A stretch of 12,791 nucleotides of DNA from an uncultured Rubellimicrobium sp. Its GTDB lineage: Bacteria; Pseudomonadota; Alphaproteobacteria; Rhodobacterales; Rhodobacteraceae. This document shows, piece by piece, positions 6,612 through 12,791 of the stretch (positions are counted from its first letter, which is position 1; each line of letters opens with the position of its first letter). Location of the stretch: contig CADCUU010000341.1 of NCBI GenBank assembly GCA_902805995.1, forward strand, positions 1 to 12,791, given 5' to 3'. The position numbers were made by a program, and so were the translations under genes. The notes below the pieces were generated by a model. It saw only the letters and a list, made by a program, of their open reading frames with translations, did no database searches and had not been told where the DNA came from.

Positions 6612-7991
6612 CTATACGATCAGGAGGTCGTCGAGCAGCATGCGCGCGTCGGTGACGTTCTCGATCCGCAGGCTGTGACCCCCCGCGAAGCTGAAGAGGA
6701 GGTCGCCGTCGACCACCCTGCCCAGTTTGACGAGCTGATCCGGCGTGCGGGGCGTCGCGCCCCAGAGCGCGTCGTCGATCACGATGGTGTCGACGCCGTT
6801 CTCGAAGTCGAGGACCACGTCGTTGCCGCCCGAGAAGATGAAGACGTCGATGCCCGTTCCCCCCGCCAGTCGGTCGTTGCCGATGTCGCCTGCCAGACGG
6901 TCGGCCCCGGACCCGCCCTGGAGGACGTCGTCTCCGGCGCCACCGATCAGCCGGTCGGCCCCGCCGTCGCCCCGCAGCAGGTCATTGCCAAGATGGCCCA
7001 GGAGCTGGTCAGCGCCATCGCCCCCGAGGAGGACGTCGTTGCCCGCCATGCCGTTGGCCGAGTCGTTGCCGCCCCGCAGATCGAGCCGATTGGCCGCGGC
7101 GTTGCCGATGACGCGGTCGCTGCCCGAGCCCGCGACGAAATTCTCAATCGTCGTGCCGATGGCGATGCCGAGATTGCCCGCCGTGCCGTAGACGGTGGAG
7201 AAGGTGCCGGCGGACAGGTTCATCACCTGCGCGCGGGTGTCGTCGGCGAAGTTGATCGTGTCGCGTCCGCCCTGGTCGAAGATCGTCACCGCGCGGCCCG
7301 CGAGGCCGTTTCCCCCGCCGCGCATCGCGACGTCGAGATAGGTGCCGCTGTTCCCGCCTAACCCATACGACGTGTCCCTGGCCGAGGCCGTGGTGCCGGG
7401 GCGGCCGTAGAGCATCTGGATGGCCAGGATGTCGGCCATCATCGGCGTGAGGAGGTAGGCCTTGTCGGCGGCGACGACCGGGTTCTCGTTCTGGTCGAGG
7501 TAGGACATGACCGTCTGCTGCCAGCTGTCGATGGTGAAGGTCGCGTCTCCGTAGGCCGCGCCGCCGCCATAGGTCCCCGGATGGCCGAGGCCCAGGGCGT
7601 GGCCGATCTCGTGGATGTAGGTCTGGAAGCTGTAGGAGCCGAGGTGGGTCCCGTGCCGTGACAGCCAGTCGGTGCCGATGTTGACATGGGCGGAGCGGAG
7701 GTCACCTGCGGAGGTCATCCTGACATTCGTGATGGCGCCCGTGCTGCTATCGTCGAAGGTGATCCTGGCGGGGACCGTGACCTCGCTGAAGCGGATGTTG
7801 GCCACGGCCTCCCACGCGTCGAGCGCGTGGCGCGCCAGGGCCTGCCCTGCGGCCGTGAGCCCGGACAGGTTCACGGTCACGACATTGGAGCCCGACAGAT
7901 CCCAGGAAATGGCTGGACTGCCGGTCGCCCGCCAGTAGCCCGTGGCAAGGTAGGTGGCGAGGATCTGGGTCGAGGCTGGTTGCGGAGCCAT
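6612..7991 (-). CDS. Serralysin-type secreted zinc metalloprotease with RTX repeats
   Basis: This 459-residue protein is an M10-type metzincin secreted by a type I system. The zinc site HEIGHALGLGH (127-137) supplies His127, His131 and His137 with catalytic Glu128, and the Met-turn VMSY holds Met162 and Tyr164, as in serralysins. After the catalytic domain come nine in-register nonapeptides (306-386) with an Asp every nine residues, expected to fold as a calcium-binding beta-roll, then a C-terminal secretion region beginning FIFSGGNDVVLDFENGVD. There is no N-terminal signal peptide, as expected for a substrate with a C-terminal signal. The length matches serralysins of about 450-480 residues. 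ATG 7991 is chosen, although its ribosome binding site is weak and an in-frame GTG at 8045 is an alternative. No ABC transporter, membrane-fusion protein or inhibitor gene for it lies nearby. Confidence 0.92.
   Translation of the reverse strand: MAPQPASTQILATYLATGYWRATGSPAISWDLSGSNVVTVNLSGLTAAGQALARHALDAWEAVANIRFSEVTVPARITFDDSSTGAITNVRMTSAGDLRSAHVNIGTDWLSRHGTHLGSYSFQTYIHEIGHALGLGHPGTYGGGAAYGDATFTIDSWQQTVMSYLDQNENPVVAADKAYLLTPMMADILAIQMLYGRPGTTASARDTSYGLGGNSGTYLDVAMRGGGNGLAGRAVTIFDQGGRDTINFADDTRAQVMNLSAGTFSTVYGTAGNLGIAIGTTIENFVAGSGSDRVIGNAAANRLDLRGGNDSANGMAGNDVLLGGDGADQLLGHLGNDLLRGDGGADRLIGGAGDDVLQGGSGADRLAGDIGNDRLAGGTGIDVFIFSGGNDVVLDFENGVDTIVIDDALWGATPRTPDQLVKLGRVVDGDLLFSFAGGHSLRIENVTDARMLLDDLLIV
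6834..7076 (-). repeat. Nine tandem 27-bp RTX-coding units
   Basis: Inside the protease gene nine consecutive 27-bp units encode nonapeptides of the type GxGxDxLxG, with Asp at residues 310, 319, 328, 337, 346, 355, 364, 373 and 382. A tenth, degenerate unit (297-305) precedes them with Asn in the Asp position. The DNA copies are diverged, so this is a protein repeat rather than a recent DNA expansion. Confidence 0.85.
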
Positions 7992-8228
7992 GGCGTCACA
8001 TCGTCCAACTGAAGGCCCGAAGGCCGGTGCTGGACTCAGGGACACACCAGAATCGTGGCATGCGACAGGCGCGTTCGGGGCGACCTGAGGGCCTCTATTG
8101 GGCTTTGGCGGATTAATGCTCGCCTCGTGATGCGCATATCGGCGGCGCTCCGCCCGGAACAAGGCCGGAAGGCTGGGCAGCCTTGCCCGCGCCGCACTGG
8201 CGTGCAGCGGATCAGAGCCAGCCTGGCG
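7992..8228. other. Gap between kinase and protease genes
   Basis: These 237 bp separate the kinase stop from the protease start, both on the minus strand. They contain a perfect inverted repeat AAGGCT/AGCCTT (8169-8184, four-base loop) and the short palindrome GCCAGCCTGGC (8217-8227) right after the kinase stop, which may help end the kinase transcript. A protease promoter is expected here but I cannot name its hexamers. No gene was found. Confidence 0.4.
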
Positions 8229-11200
8229 TCAGGAAGCGATGGCGCGGTCCTGGAAGCTAGGGCCGTGCAGCACGACGACCCCGGTGAGCCGGTCGACGCC
8301 TGAACCATCGGTGGACCAGGGCAGGAGCAGCCGTTCGAAGGTGTCGGCGTCCCCCTCGCGCCGGGCGACGCGGGCGTATTCGTGAACGGGGCGCCCGGAC
8401 TCGGCGCAGCGGCGGCAGGCGGCCTCTCCCGCGCTGCCCGCTCCCAGGGCCGTCAGTGCCCGCAGGGAGCGCGGCCCGGACGGAGGGGGCCGGGCCTCGC
8501 GGAGGCGCAGCGAAGGGCCGGTGCCGTCCACCTCGATCACGGCAACCTCGTCGGGGCCGGCCAGAGAGGAGAGCTCGATGGTGCCGAAGCGGGGGAGGTG
8601 GCCCTTGCCCCGGGCCGCGCGCCACTGCGCGAGAAGGCTCCTCAGCCGGTCCGAGCGGAGGCGCGCGGCGAGCTGGTCGAGGTCCTCCTCGTCCGCGGGG
8701 GGCAGCAGCGCGGCCACTGCATGGGCGAGGGCCGCGGGCGAGAAAGGCTTGTCGAGCACCGCCTCCCCCTCCAGGCGCGCGTGGTCGGCGTGGCCGGTCA
8801 TGAACAGCACGGGGCGGTCCGGGCGGTCGGCGCGCGCGGCGGCGGCGACCGCGACCCCATCCTCGCCGGGCATGACGACGTCGGTCAGGACAAGGTCGAA
8901 GTCCCCCTGGGCCAGGGCGGCGCGCGCCTCGGGCCCGCCCGAAGCCTCGACCACGCGGTGCCCCTGGTCGGACAGCTGCGCCGCGGTGACGGCTCGTACC
9001 GGCCCGTCGTCGTCCACCAGGAGGATGTCGGCGGGGCGCACCGGGGGCGGAGGAACCTCGGGCTCGGCGAGGGGGATGGCGGGGGCGACGGCGCCGGGCA
9101 GGAACAGGGTGATCTTGGTGCCCGCCCCTTCGCGGGTGTCGAGCCGCAGCGCCCCCCCGGACTGGCGTGCGAAGCCGTGGACCATGGCAAGGCCGAGGCC
9201 TGTCCCGTGGCCCGGCCCCTTGGTGGTGAAGAAAGGCTCCAACGCGCGCTCGGCCACGTCGGGGCTCATGCCGGTGCCGGTATCCGAGACGGAGAGGGCC
9301 AGCGCGTCGCGGTCGTCGAGTTCCGGGGGGCGCCCGGCCTCGCCCGGGGGGCAGGCGCGGGCGGACAGGGTGAGCGTCCCGCCCGACGGCATGGCGTCGC
9401 GAGCGTTCACGGCGAGGTTGATGAGCGCGGTTTCCAGCAGCGCGGCATCGGCGCGCACAGGCGGCAGGTCCGGCGGCAGGTCGAGCCGGAGCGCGACCTT
9501 CTCCCCCACGGAGCGGAGGAGGAGCGGCTCGGCGTCGCGCAGCATGGCGCGCAGGTCGATGCTCGTGGGCTCCAGCGCCTGCTGGCGGGCAAAGGAGAGA
9601 AGCTGCCGCACGAGGGCCGCGCCCCGCGTCGCGGCCTCGGCCCCATGGCTCGCGACGTCGAGGATGCGGGGGTCCTCGGTCCGCCGCGCGATCACCGAGA
9701 AGCCGCCGGCGATGGCGGCGATGACGTTGTTGAAGTCGTGCGCCACGCCCGAGGTGAGGCTGCCCAGCGCTTCGAGCTTCTGGCTTTGGGCAAGGGCCGC
9801 CTGCACGCCTTCGCGCCGCGCCATCTCCGCCGCGAGGCGGTCATGGGCCTCGCGCAGCTCGGCGGTGCGCTCGGCCACGCGGGCCTCCAGCCCGTCTCGC
9901 GCGCGCGCGATCTCGGCGCGGCTTTCGGACAGGGCCTGACGCGCCTCCATCATGTCGTGAATGTCGGTGGCGGTGCCGACCCAGGACTGGATCGCGCCGG
10001 CTTCGTCGCGGAGCGGCAAGGCGCGGCCCAGCACCCAGCGATGCCCGCCCGCATGGTGGCGCAGGCGGTATTCGACCTCGTAGGGCTCCCCCGTGGCGAG
10101 GGCGCGCCGCCAGATTGGCCAGACGCGGTCCCGGTCCTCGGGGTGGATCACGTCGCTCCAGCCCTCGCCGTCGGTGGCGCCTTCGGGCAAGCCGATGAAC
10201 TCGTACCAGCGGTCGTTGTAGAAGTCGCCGCCGCCATCCGCGTCGGTGGTCCAGATCATGGTGGGGACTGTGTTGAGTCGCAGCCGGACGCTGGCCTCGC
10301 TGCGTTCCAAGGCCAGGGCCGCCTCGCGACGGTCGTGGATGTCGGTCGCGGTGCCGACCCAGCCGCCGATGCGTCCGTCCGGGCCGCGCCGGGGCTCGAT
10401 GCGGGCGACGAACCAGCGATGGGTCCCGTCGTGGCGGCGGAAGCGAAGCTCGGCCTCGAAGGGCTCGCCCCTCGCGCGCGCGTCGCCCCAGAGCGCGTCG
10501 ATCTGCGCCGCGTCCTCGGGGTGCTCGGCCTCTCGCAGGCCGCCGTGAAGAGCCTGGTCGGGGGCCTGCCCCGTGTAGGAGAACCAGCGGCCGTTGAACC
10601 ATTGCGTCGCGCCGTCCGCGTCCATGGTCCAGACGAGGTTCGGCACCGCGTCCGCCAGAGTGCGGAAGCTTGCCTCGCTATCGCGGAGCGCCCGCTCCGT
10701 GGCCTTGCGCGCGGTGATGTCGATGGTGCTTCCGACGATGCGGACGGGCTCGCCCCCCTCGTAGACGATGCGGGACCGGTCGACGACGTCGATCCAGCGG
10801 CCATCCCGGTGCCGGACGCGGTACTCGCACTGCACAAGCTCCCGCCCGGCGGCGAATGTCTCGCGCGAGGCGGCCTGTAGGTGTGCCACATCGTCGGGAT
10901 GCACGAGGCGGGACCACCAGTCGGCGTCGGACGGCACCTCCCCGGCGGGGAATCCCGTGATCTCCCGCAGGCGGCCGCCGCGCAGGACAGTCCGGGTGCG
11001 CAGGTCGAAGTCGTAGACGATGCCCTCCACCGCCTCGAGGGCGTAGCGCATCCGCTCCTCGCTCGCGCGGAGCGCCCGTTCGGCGCGGGCGCGTTCGACC
11101 GCCGCCCAGAGCCTCTCGCCCGCTTCCGCGACCAGGGCCACCTCCTTGCGGGTCCAGTCGCGGGGGCTGGAGTGATGGACGAACAGGATGGCGACCATGT

Positions 11201-11630
11201 GCCCGTCGCGCCGGAGGCCCAGGTCCACCATGGCCCGGATGCCCGCGCCGTCGTAGCCGCGCTGGATTTCGGGCGACATGGTCCGGGGGTCCTGCGACAG
11301 GTCCGGGATCGCGATGAGCGTGCCGTTCCGCATGTCGCGGACCATCTCGGGCCCGAAGGAGTCGAGGTTCCAGGTGCCGAGGATCGAGGGCAGGCTGCCG
11401 TCGGTCCAGGCGTTGCGGACGGTGACGTCCTGCCCCGTCTCGTCCATTTCCCCGACGCCCGCCTGGTTCGCGCCCAGGTGGCGGGCCAGCAGTTCGGCGG
11501 CGCGGGTCATGATGAGGGCGGGATCGTCGAGCACCCGCAGCGCATCCGTAAGCGCGAGGCGAAACGCCGAGGCTCCCGCGCCTTCGGACCCGGCTTCGCC
11601 GCGCTTCGCCTTGACTTTCTTGTTGCTCAC
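8229..11630 (-). CDS. Soluble hybrid sensor histidine kinase: GAF-PAS-PAS-PAS-kinase-receiver-PAS_5-like
   Basis: This 1133-residue protein is a hybrid two-component sensor with no membrane segment, so it should sense a cytoplasmic signal. In order: GAF domain (about 20-180), three PAS/PAC units (about 190-308, 314-436, 441-563), a coiled coil (about 563-612), then the kinase core. His631 in SGVAHDFNN is the phosphorylated histidine; the ATP-binding domain has N-box NARDAM (742-747), G1 DTGTG (783-787), F-box EPFFTTK (798-804) and G2 GTGLGLA (809-815). The receiver domain (869-975) has Asp873-Asp874, phospho-acceptor Asp917, Thr945 and Lys961, all intact. A further region (about 985-1126) has the pattern of PAS_5: LAQWRAARG, then DTFERLLLPWSTDG. 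The start is GTG 11630, with AGGGA seven bases upstream. No separate response regulator or HPt protein is encoded nearby, so its phosphorelay partner is unknown. Confidence 0.93.
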   Translation of the reverse strand: MSNKKVKAKRGEAGSEGAGASAFRLALTDALRVLDDPALIMTRAAELLARHLGANQAGVGEMDETGQDVTVRNAWTDGSLPSILGTWNLDSFGPEMVRDMRNGTLIAIPDLSQDPRTMSPEIQRGYDGAGIRAMVDLGLRRDGHMVAILFVHHSSPRDWTRKEVALVAEAGERLWAAVERARAERALRASEERMRYALEAVEGIVYDFDLRTRTVLRGGRLREITGFPAGEVPSDADWWSRLVHPDDVAHLQAASRETFAAGRELVQCEYRVRHRDGRWIDVVDRSRIVYEGGEPVRIVGSTIDITARKATERALRDSEASFRTLADAVPNLVWTMDADGATQWFNGRWFSYTGQAPDQALHGGLREAEHPEDAAQIDALWGDARARGEPFEAELRFRRHDGTHRWFVARIEPRRGPDGRIGGWVGTATDIHDRREAALALERSEASVRLRLNTVPTMIWTTDADGGGDFYNDRWYEFIGLPEGATDGEGWSDVIHPEDRDRVWPIWRRALATGEPYEVEYRLRHHAGGHRWVLGRALPLRDEAGAIQSWVGTATDIHDMMEARQALSESRAEIARARDGLEARVAERTAELREAHDRLAAEMARREGVQAALAQSQKLEALGSLTSGVAHDFNNVIAAIAGGFSVIARRTEDPRILDVASHGAEAATRGAALVRQLLSFARQQALEPTSIDLRAMLRDAEPLLLRSVGEKVALRLDLPPDLPPVRADAALLETALINLAVNARDAMPSGGTLTLSARACPPGEAGRPPELDDRDALALSVSDTGTGMSPDVAERALEPFFTTKGPGHGTGLGLAMVHGFARQSGGALRLDTREGAGTKITLFLPGAVAPAIPLAEPEVPPPPVRPADILLVDDDGPVRAVTAAQLSDQGHRVVEASGGPEARAALAQGDFDLVLTDVVMPGEDGVAVAAAARADRPDRPVLFMTGHADHARLEGEAVLDKPFSPAALAHAVAALLPPADEEDLDQLAARLRSDRLRSLLAQWRAARGKGHLPRFGTIELSSLAGPDEVAVIEVDGTGPSLRLREARPPPSGPRSLRALTALGAGSAGEAACRRCAESGRPVHEYARVARREGDADTFERLLLPWSTDGSGVDRLTGVVVLHGPSFQDRAIAS

Positions 11631-11782
11631 CTTGGTCCCTGTCGCGACCGGCGGGGTCGGCGCCGGTGCTCCCTGGCCGGACTATCCGACGCGTCTGCCC
11701 TTCGGGCAAGCGCTTCGACAGCTATGTCCAAGGTTTTTCGAGGCGATCGCAGGCCGCGGGGCCCTGGGGAGAGGAGCGGCCC

Positions 11783-11854
11783 AAAAAAAGAGCCGCCGTC
11801 AGGGGGCCCGGACGCAGCCCCACAGGGGGTGTTCCAAGCTCCTGACTGGCGGCT
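11783..11854 (-). terminator. Intrinsic terminator or attenuator in the kinase leader
   Basis: Read on the minus strand, AGCCGCC-A-GTCAGG (11854-11841) pairs with CCTGACGGCGGCT (11803-11791) with one bulged base, then comes one C and seven T residues (11789-11783). The 37-base interior can form another hairpin (CCCC/GGGG at 11818-11828). It is the only structure in the window with a real T-tract. It lies 152 bp before the kinase start in the same direction, so it would end transcripts arriving from the DUF454 side, or attenuate a kinase transcript starting further upstream, or be the 3' end of a small RNA. Confidence 0.65.
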
Positions 11855-11940
11855 TTGCCTGGCACCTTTCGTCGGGTGCCGAAGTGGGAGGATATGTCCC
11901 AGCGATAGCCTGCAAATGCAGCGGCGGCAATGGAGCAAGT

Positions 11941-11975
11941 GACATAAAATACATGTTTTTCATGTACATGATGCG
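11941..11975. promoter_or_regulatory. AT-rich patch with inverted repeat
   Basis: In otherwise GC-rich DNA this stretch is clearly AT-rich and contains TACATG (11950-11955), five T residues, then CATGTA (11961-11966), a perfect six-base inverted repeat. It could be a promoter or operator for the minus-strand transcript that meets the terminator about 160 bp downstream. I found no convincing -35/-10 pair on either strand. Confidence 0.3.
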
Positions 11976-12509
11976 CCTGTGTTTTGTGCATACCACTCCT
12001 TGCTGCGGCGCGGCATCGGGCGGTTGGCGGACTGCCTGCGAACGGGGCGCCCGGACCATGCATCCGGGGCGATGTTGAAACGGCACGGGGAAGGTGGGCC
12101 ATTGTCGGCCGAATCAGGGCCGAAGCGCTCTTCGCAGCAGGCGTTTTCCAGCACGAGGGTCGGTAGCCTGTGGGACATGTGGAGAGGCGGCGCGGCTGGG
12201 AACATGCGGAAGCGGCGCCTCGGCAGGTCACGTGTTCGCCCCGAAGAGACTGGTCGCCAAGATCAGGGCTGAAGCGCCCTGCGCGGTCTTGCAGTGTCTG
12301 TTCATCGCGGTCCGGCGGAGACATGCGCAGGCGTTCTCCTCTCTCATCCACCTTTGATCCTTGGCCTCGCCACGCAGGTTCACGGCCATGGCGAGGGAGA
12401 CGGCCTGGCGGGCATCGGAGGTACCTTTCGAGAGATCAGGCCTCGCGGTCTGTCTGGGGCGGGCTGTCCGAGTTGATCACGGTCGGACCCCGGCGCGATC
12501 CCGCCCGGG

Positions 12510-12791
12510 TCAGGACGATGGGCGCGACAGCAGCCAGGCCGAGACCCCGGCGAGGATGGAGCCCTGCACGGCTAGCACCCCCAGCGGCAGCGCAAGCAGG
12601 ACTGCCGCCAGGAACGAGGCCCCCATGAGCAGGCAGGCCATGGCCTTGTAGCGCGGGCGGACGGCGCCGCGCTCCTCCCAGTCGCGGATCGCGGGGCCGA
12701 AATGGCGGTTGGTCTCCAGCCGGTGCCGCATCGCGGGCGATCCCTTGCCGAAGGCGAAGGCCGCAAGGATCACGAAGGGCGTCGTGGGCAG
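12510..12791 (-). CDS. DUF454 (YbaN-type) inner-membrane protein, 5'-truncated
   Basis: This is the C-terminal 93 residues of a DUF454 family membrane protein; the frame is open to the window edge, so the start lies outside. The first visible residues, LPTTPFVILAAFAFGKGSP, match the hallmark segment of the family, in which the LPTTPF motif is followed by a hydrophobic helix and a Ser-Pro turn. Next come the conserved FGPAIRDWEERGAV segment and two closely spaced hydrophobic helices (KAMACLLMGASFLAAVLLAL and VLAVQGSILAGVSAWLL), ending RPSS. Family members are about 120-150 residues, so roughly 30-50 are missing. The GTG at 12773 is an internal codon and not the start. The function of DUF454 is not known. 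It points towards the kinase but is separated from it by nearly 900 bp and a probable terminator. Confidence 0.85.
   Translation of the reverse strand: MPTTPFVILAAFAFGKGSPAMRHRLETNRHFGPAIRDWEERGAVRPRYKAMACLLMGASFLAAVLLALPLGVLAVQGSILAGVSAWLLSRPSS

Larger units (their letters stand above)
11631..12509. other. Long stretch without a convincing gene
   Basis: These 879 bp lie between the kinase start and the end of the DUF454 gene. Open frames exist on both strands, the longest at 11722-12351 minus, but they are rich in Ser, Pro, Arg and Cys, resemble no family I know and overlap the terminator-like structure. Visible contents are that structure (11783-11854), a small hairpin GGCACC/GGTGCC (11861-11880), an AT-rich patch (11941-11975) and a diverged 25-bp direct repeat (12104-12128 and 12253-12277). 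It should hold the kinase promoter and may hold a small RNA gene on the minus strand. Confidence 0.5.

Noticed and set aside
6834..7076. Regularly spaced 27-bp repeats considered as a CRISPR-like array
   Set aside because: The repeats are in frame, encode RTX nonapeptides, have no unique spacers and lie inside a protease gene.
8382..10880. A very long open frame (832 codons) on the plus strand opposite the kinase
   Set aside because: It mirrors the kinase gene; GC-rich codon use leaves the antisense frame open. Its protein is Gly/Arg/Ala/Val-rich with no family features, while the minus strand shows complete kinase motifs.
11783..11990. Match of the minus-strand RNA to known housekeeping RNAs (SRP RNA, tmRNA, RNase P, 6S)
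   Set aside because: None of the conserved sequence signatures that I know for these RNAs could be recognised, so no named RNA is called.
11722..12351. 209-codon open frame on the minus strand in the gene-poor stretch
   Set aside because: Composition is Ser/Pro/Arg/Cys-rich, no ribosome binding site supports its GTG start, no family is recognised, and it runs through the T-tract terminator structure.

Overview
This very GC-rich window reads like a chromosomal segment of an alphaproteobacterium, most likely of the Rhodobacterales (Rhodobacter/Roseobacter group). That placement is an inference from the base composition, a DUF2793 protein, an IolI-type isomerase, an RTX serralysin and a soluble multi-PAS hybrid kinase. 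No rRNA, tRNA, insertion sequence or CRISPR array was seen.

Left part (1-2342, + strand): the 3' portion of an IolI-like TIM-barrel isomerase (cut by the window edge), a patatin-like phospholipase whose reading frame is broken by a one-base shift near 928-938, and a small exported DUF4142 protein with a twin-arginine-type signal. A hairpin at 2349-2374 separates this group from the convergent capsule genes.

Capsule-export part (2380-6584): a KpsT-like ABC ATPase and a Wza/KpsD-like outer-membrane lipoprotein, both on the - strand; a DUF2793 phage-tail-fibre-like protein, also - strand and directly upstream of the lipoprotein gene; and a KpsM-like ABC-2 permease on the + strand, divergent from the DUF2793 gene. 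Together KpsM, KpsT and the export lipoprotein would form most of a group-2-type (ABC-dependent) polysaccharide exporter. The inner-membrane co-polymerase (KpsE), the KpsC/KpsS lipid-linker enzymes and all glycosyltransferases are absent from the window. The layout is unusual: permease and ATPase genes are on opposite strands and about 2.7 kb apart, with a phage-like gene between them.

Right part (6612-12791, all - strand): a serralysin-type zinc protease with nine evenly spaced RTX nonapeptides (a type I secretion substrate with no secretion genes nearby); a 1133-residue soluble hybrid histidine kinase (GAF, three PAS, kinase core, receiver, and an extra C-terminal PAS_5-like domain); about 880 bp without a convincing gene, holding a strong stem-loop plus T-tract that faces the kinase; and the 3' part of a DUF454 membrane protein running off the window.

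The points most worth a second look are the phage-like gene inside the split capsule exporter, the terminator or attenuator structure in the kinase leader, the domain after the receiver in that kinase, and the frameshift in the patatin gene. Nothing here amounts to a clearly new defence or mobile system.
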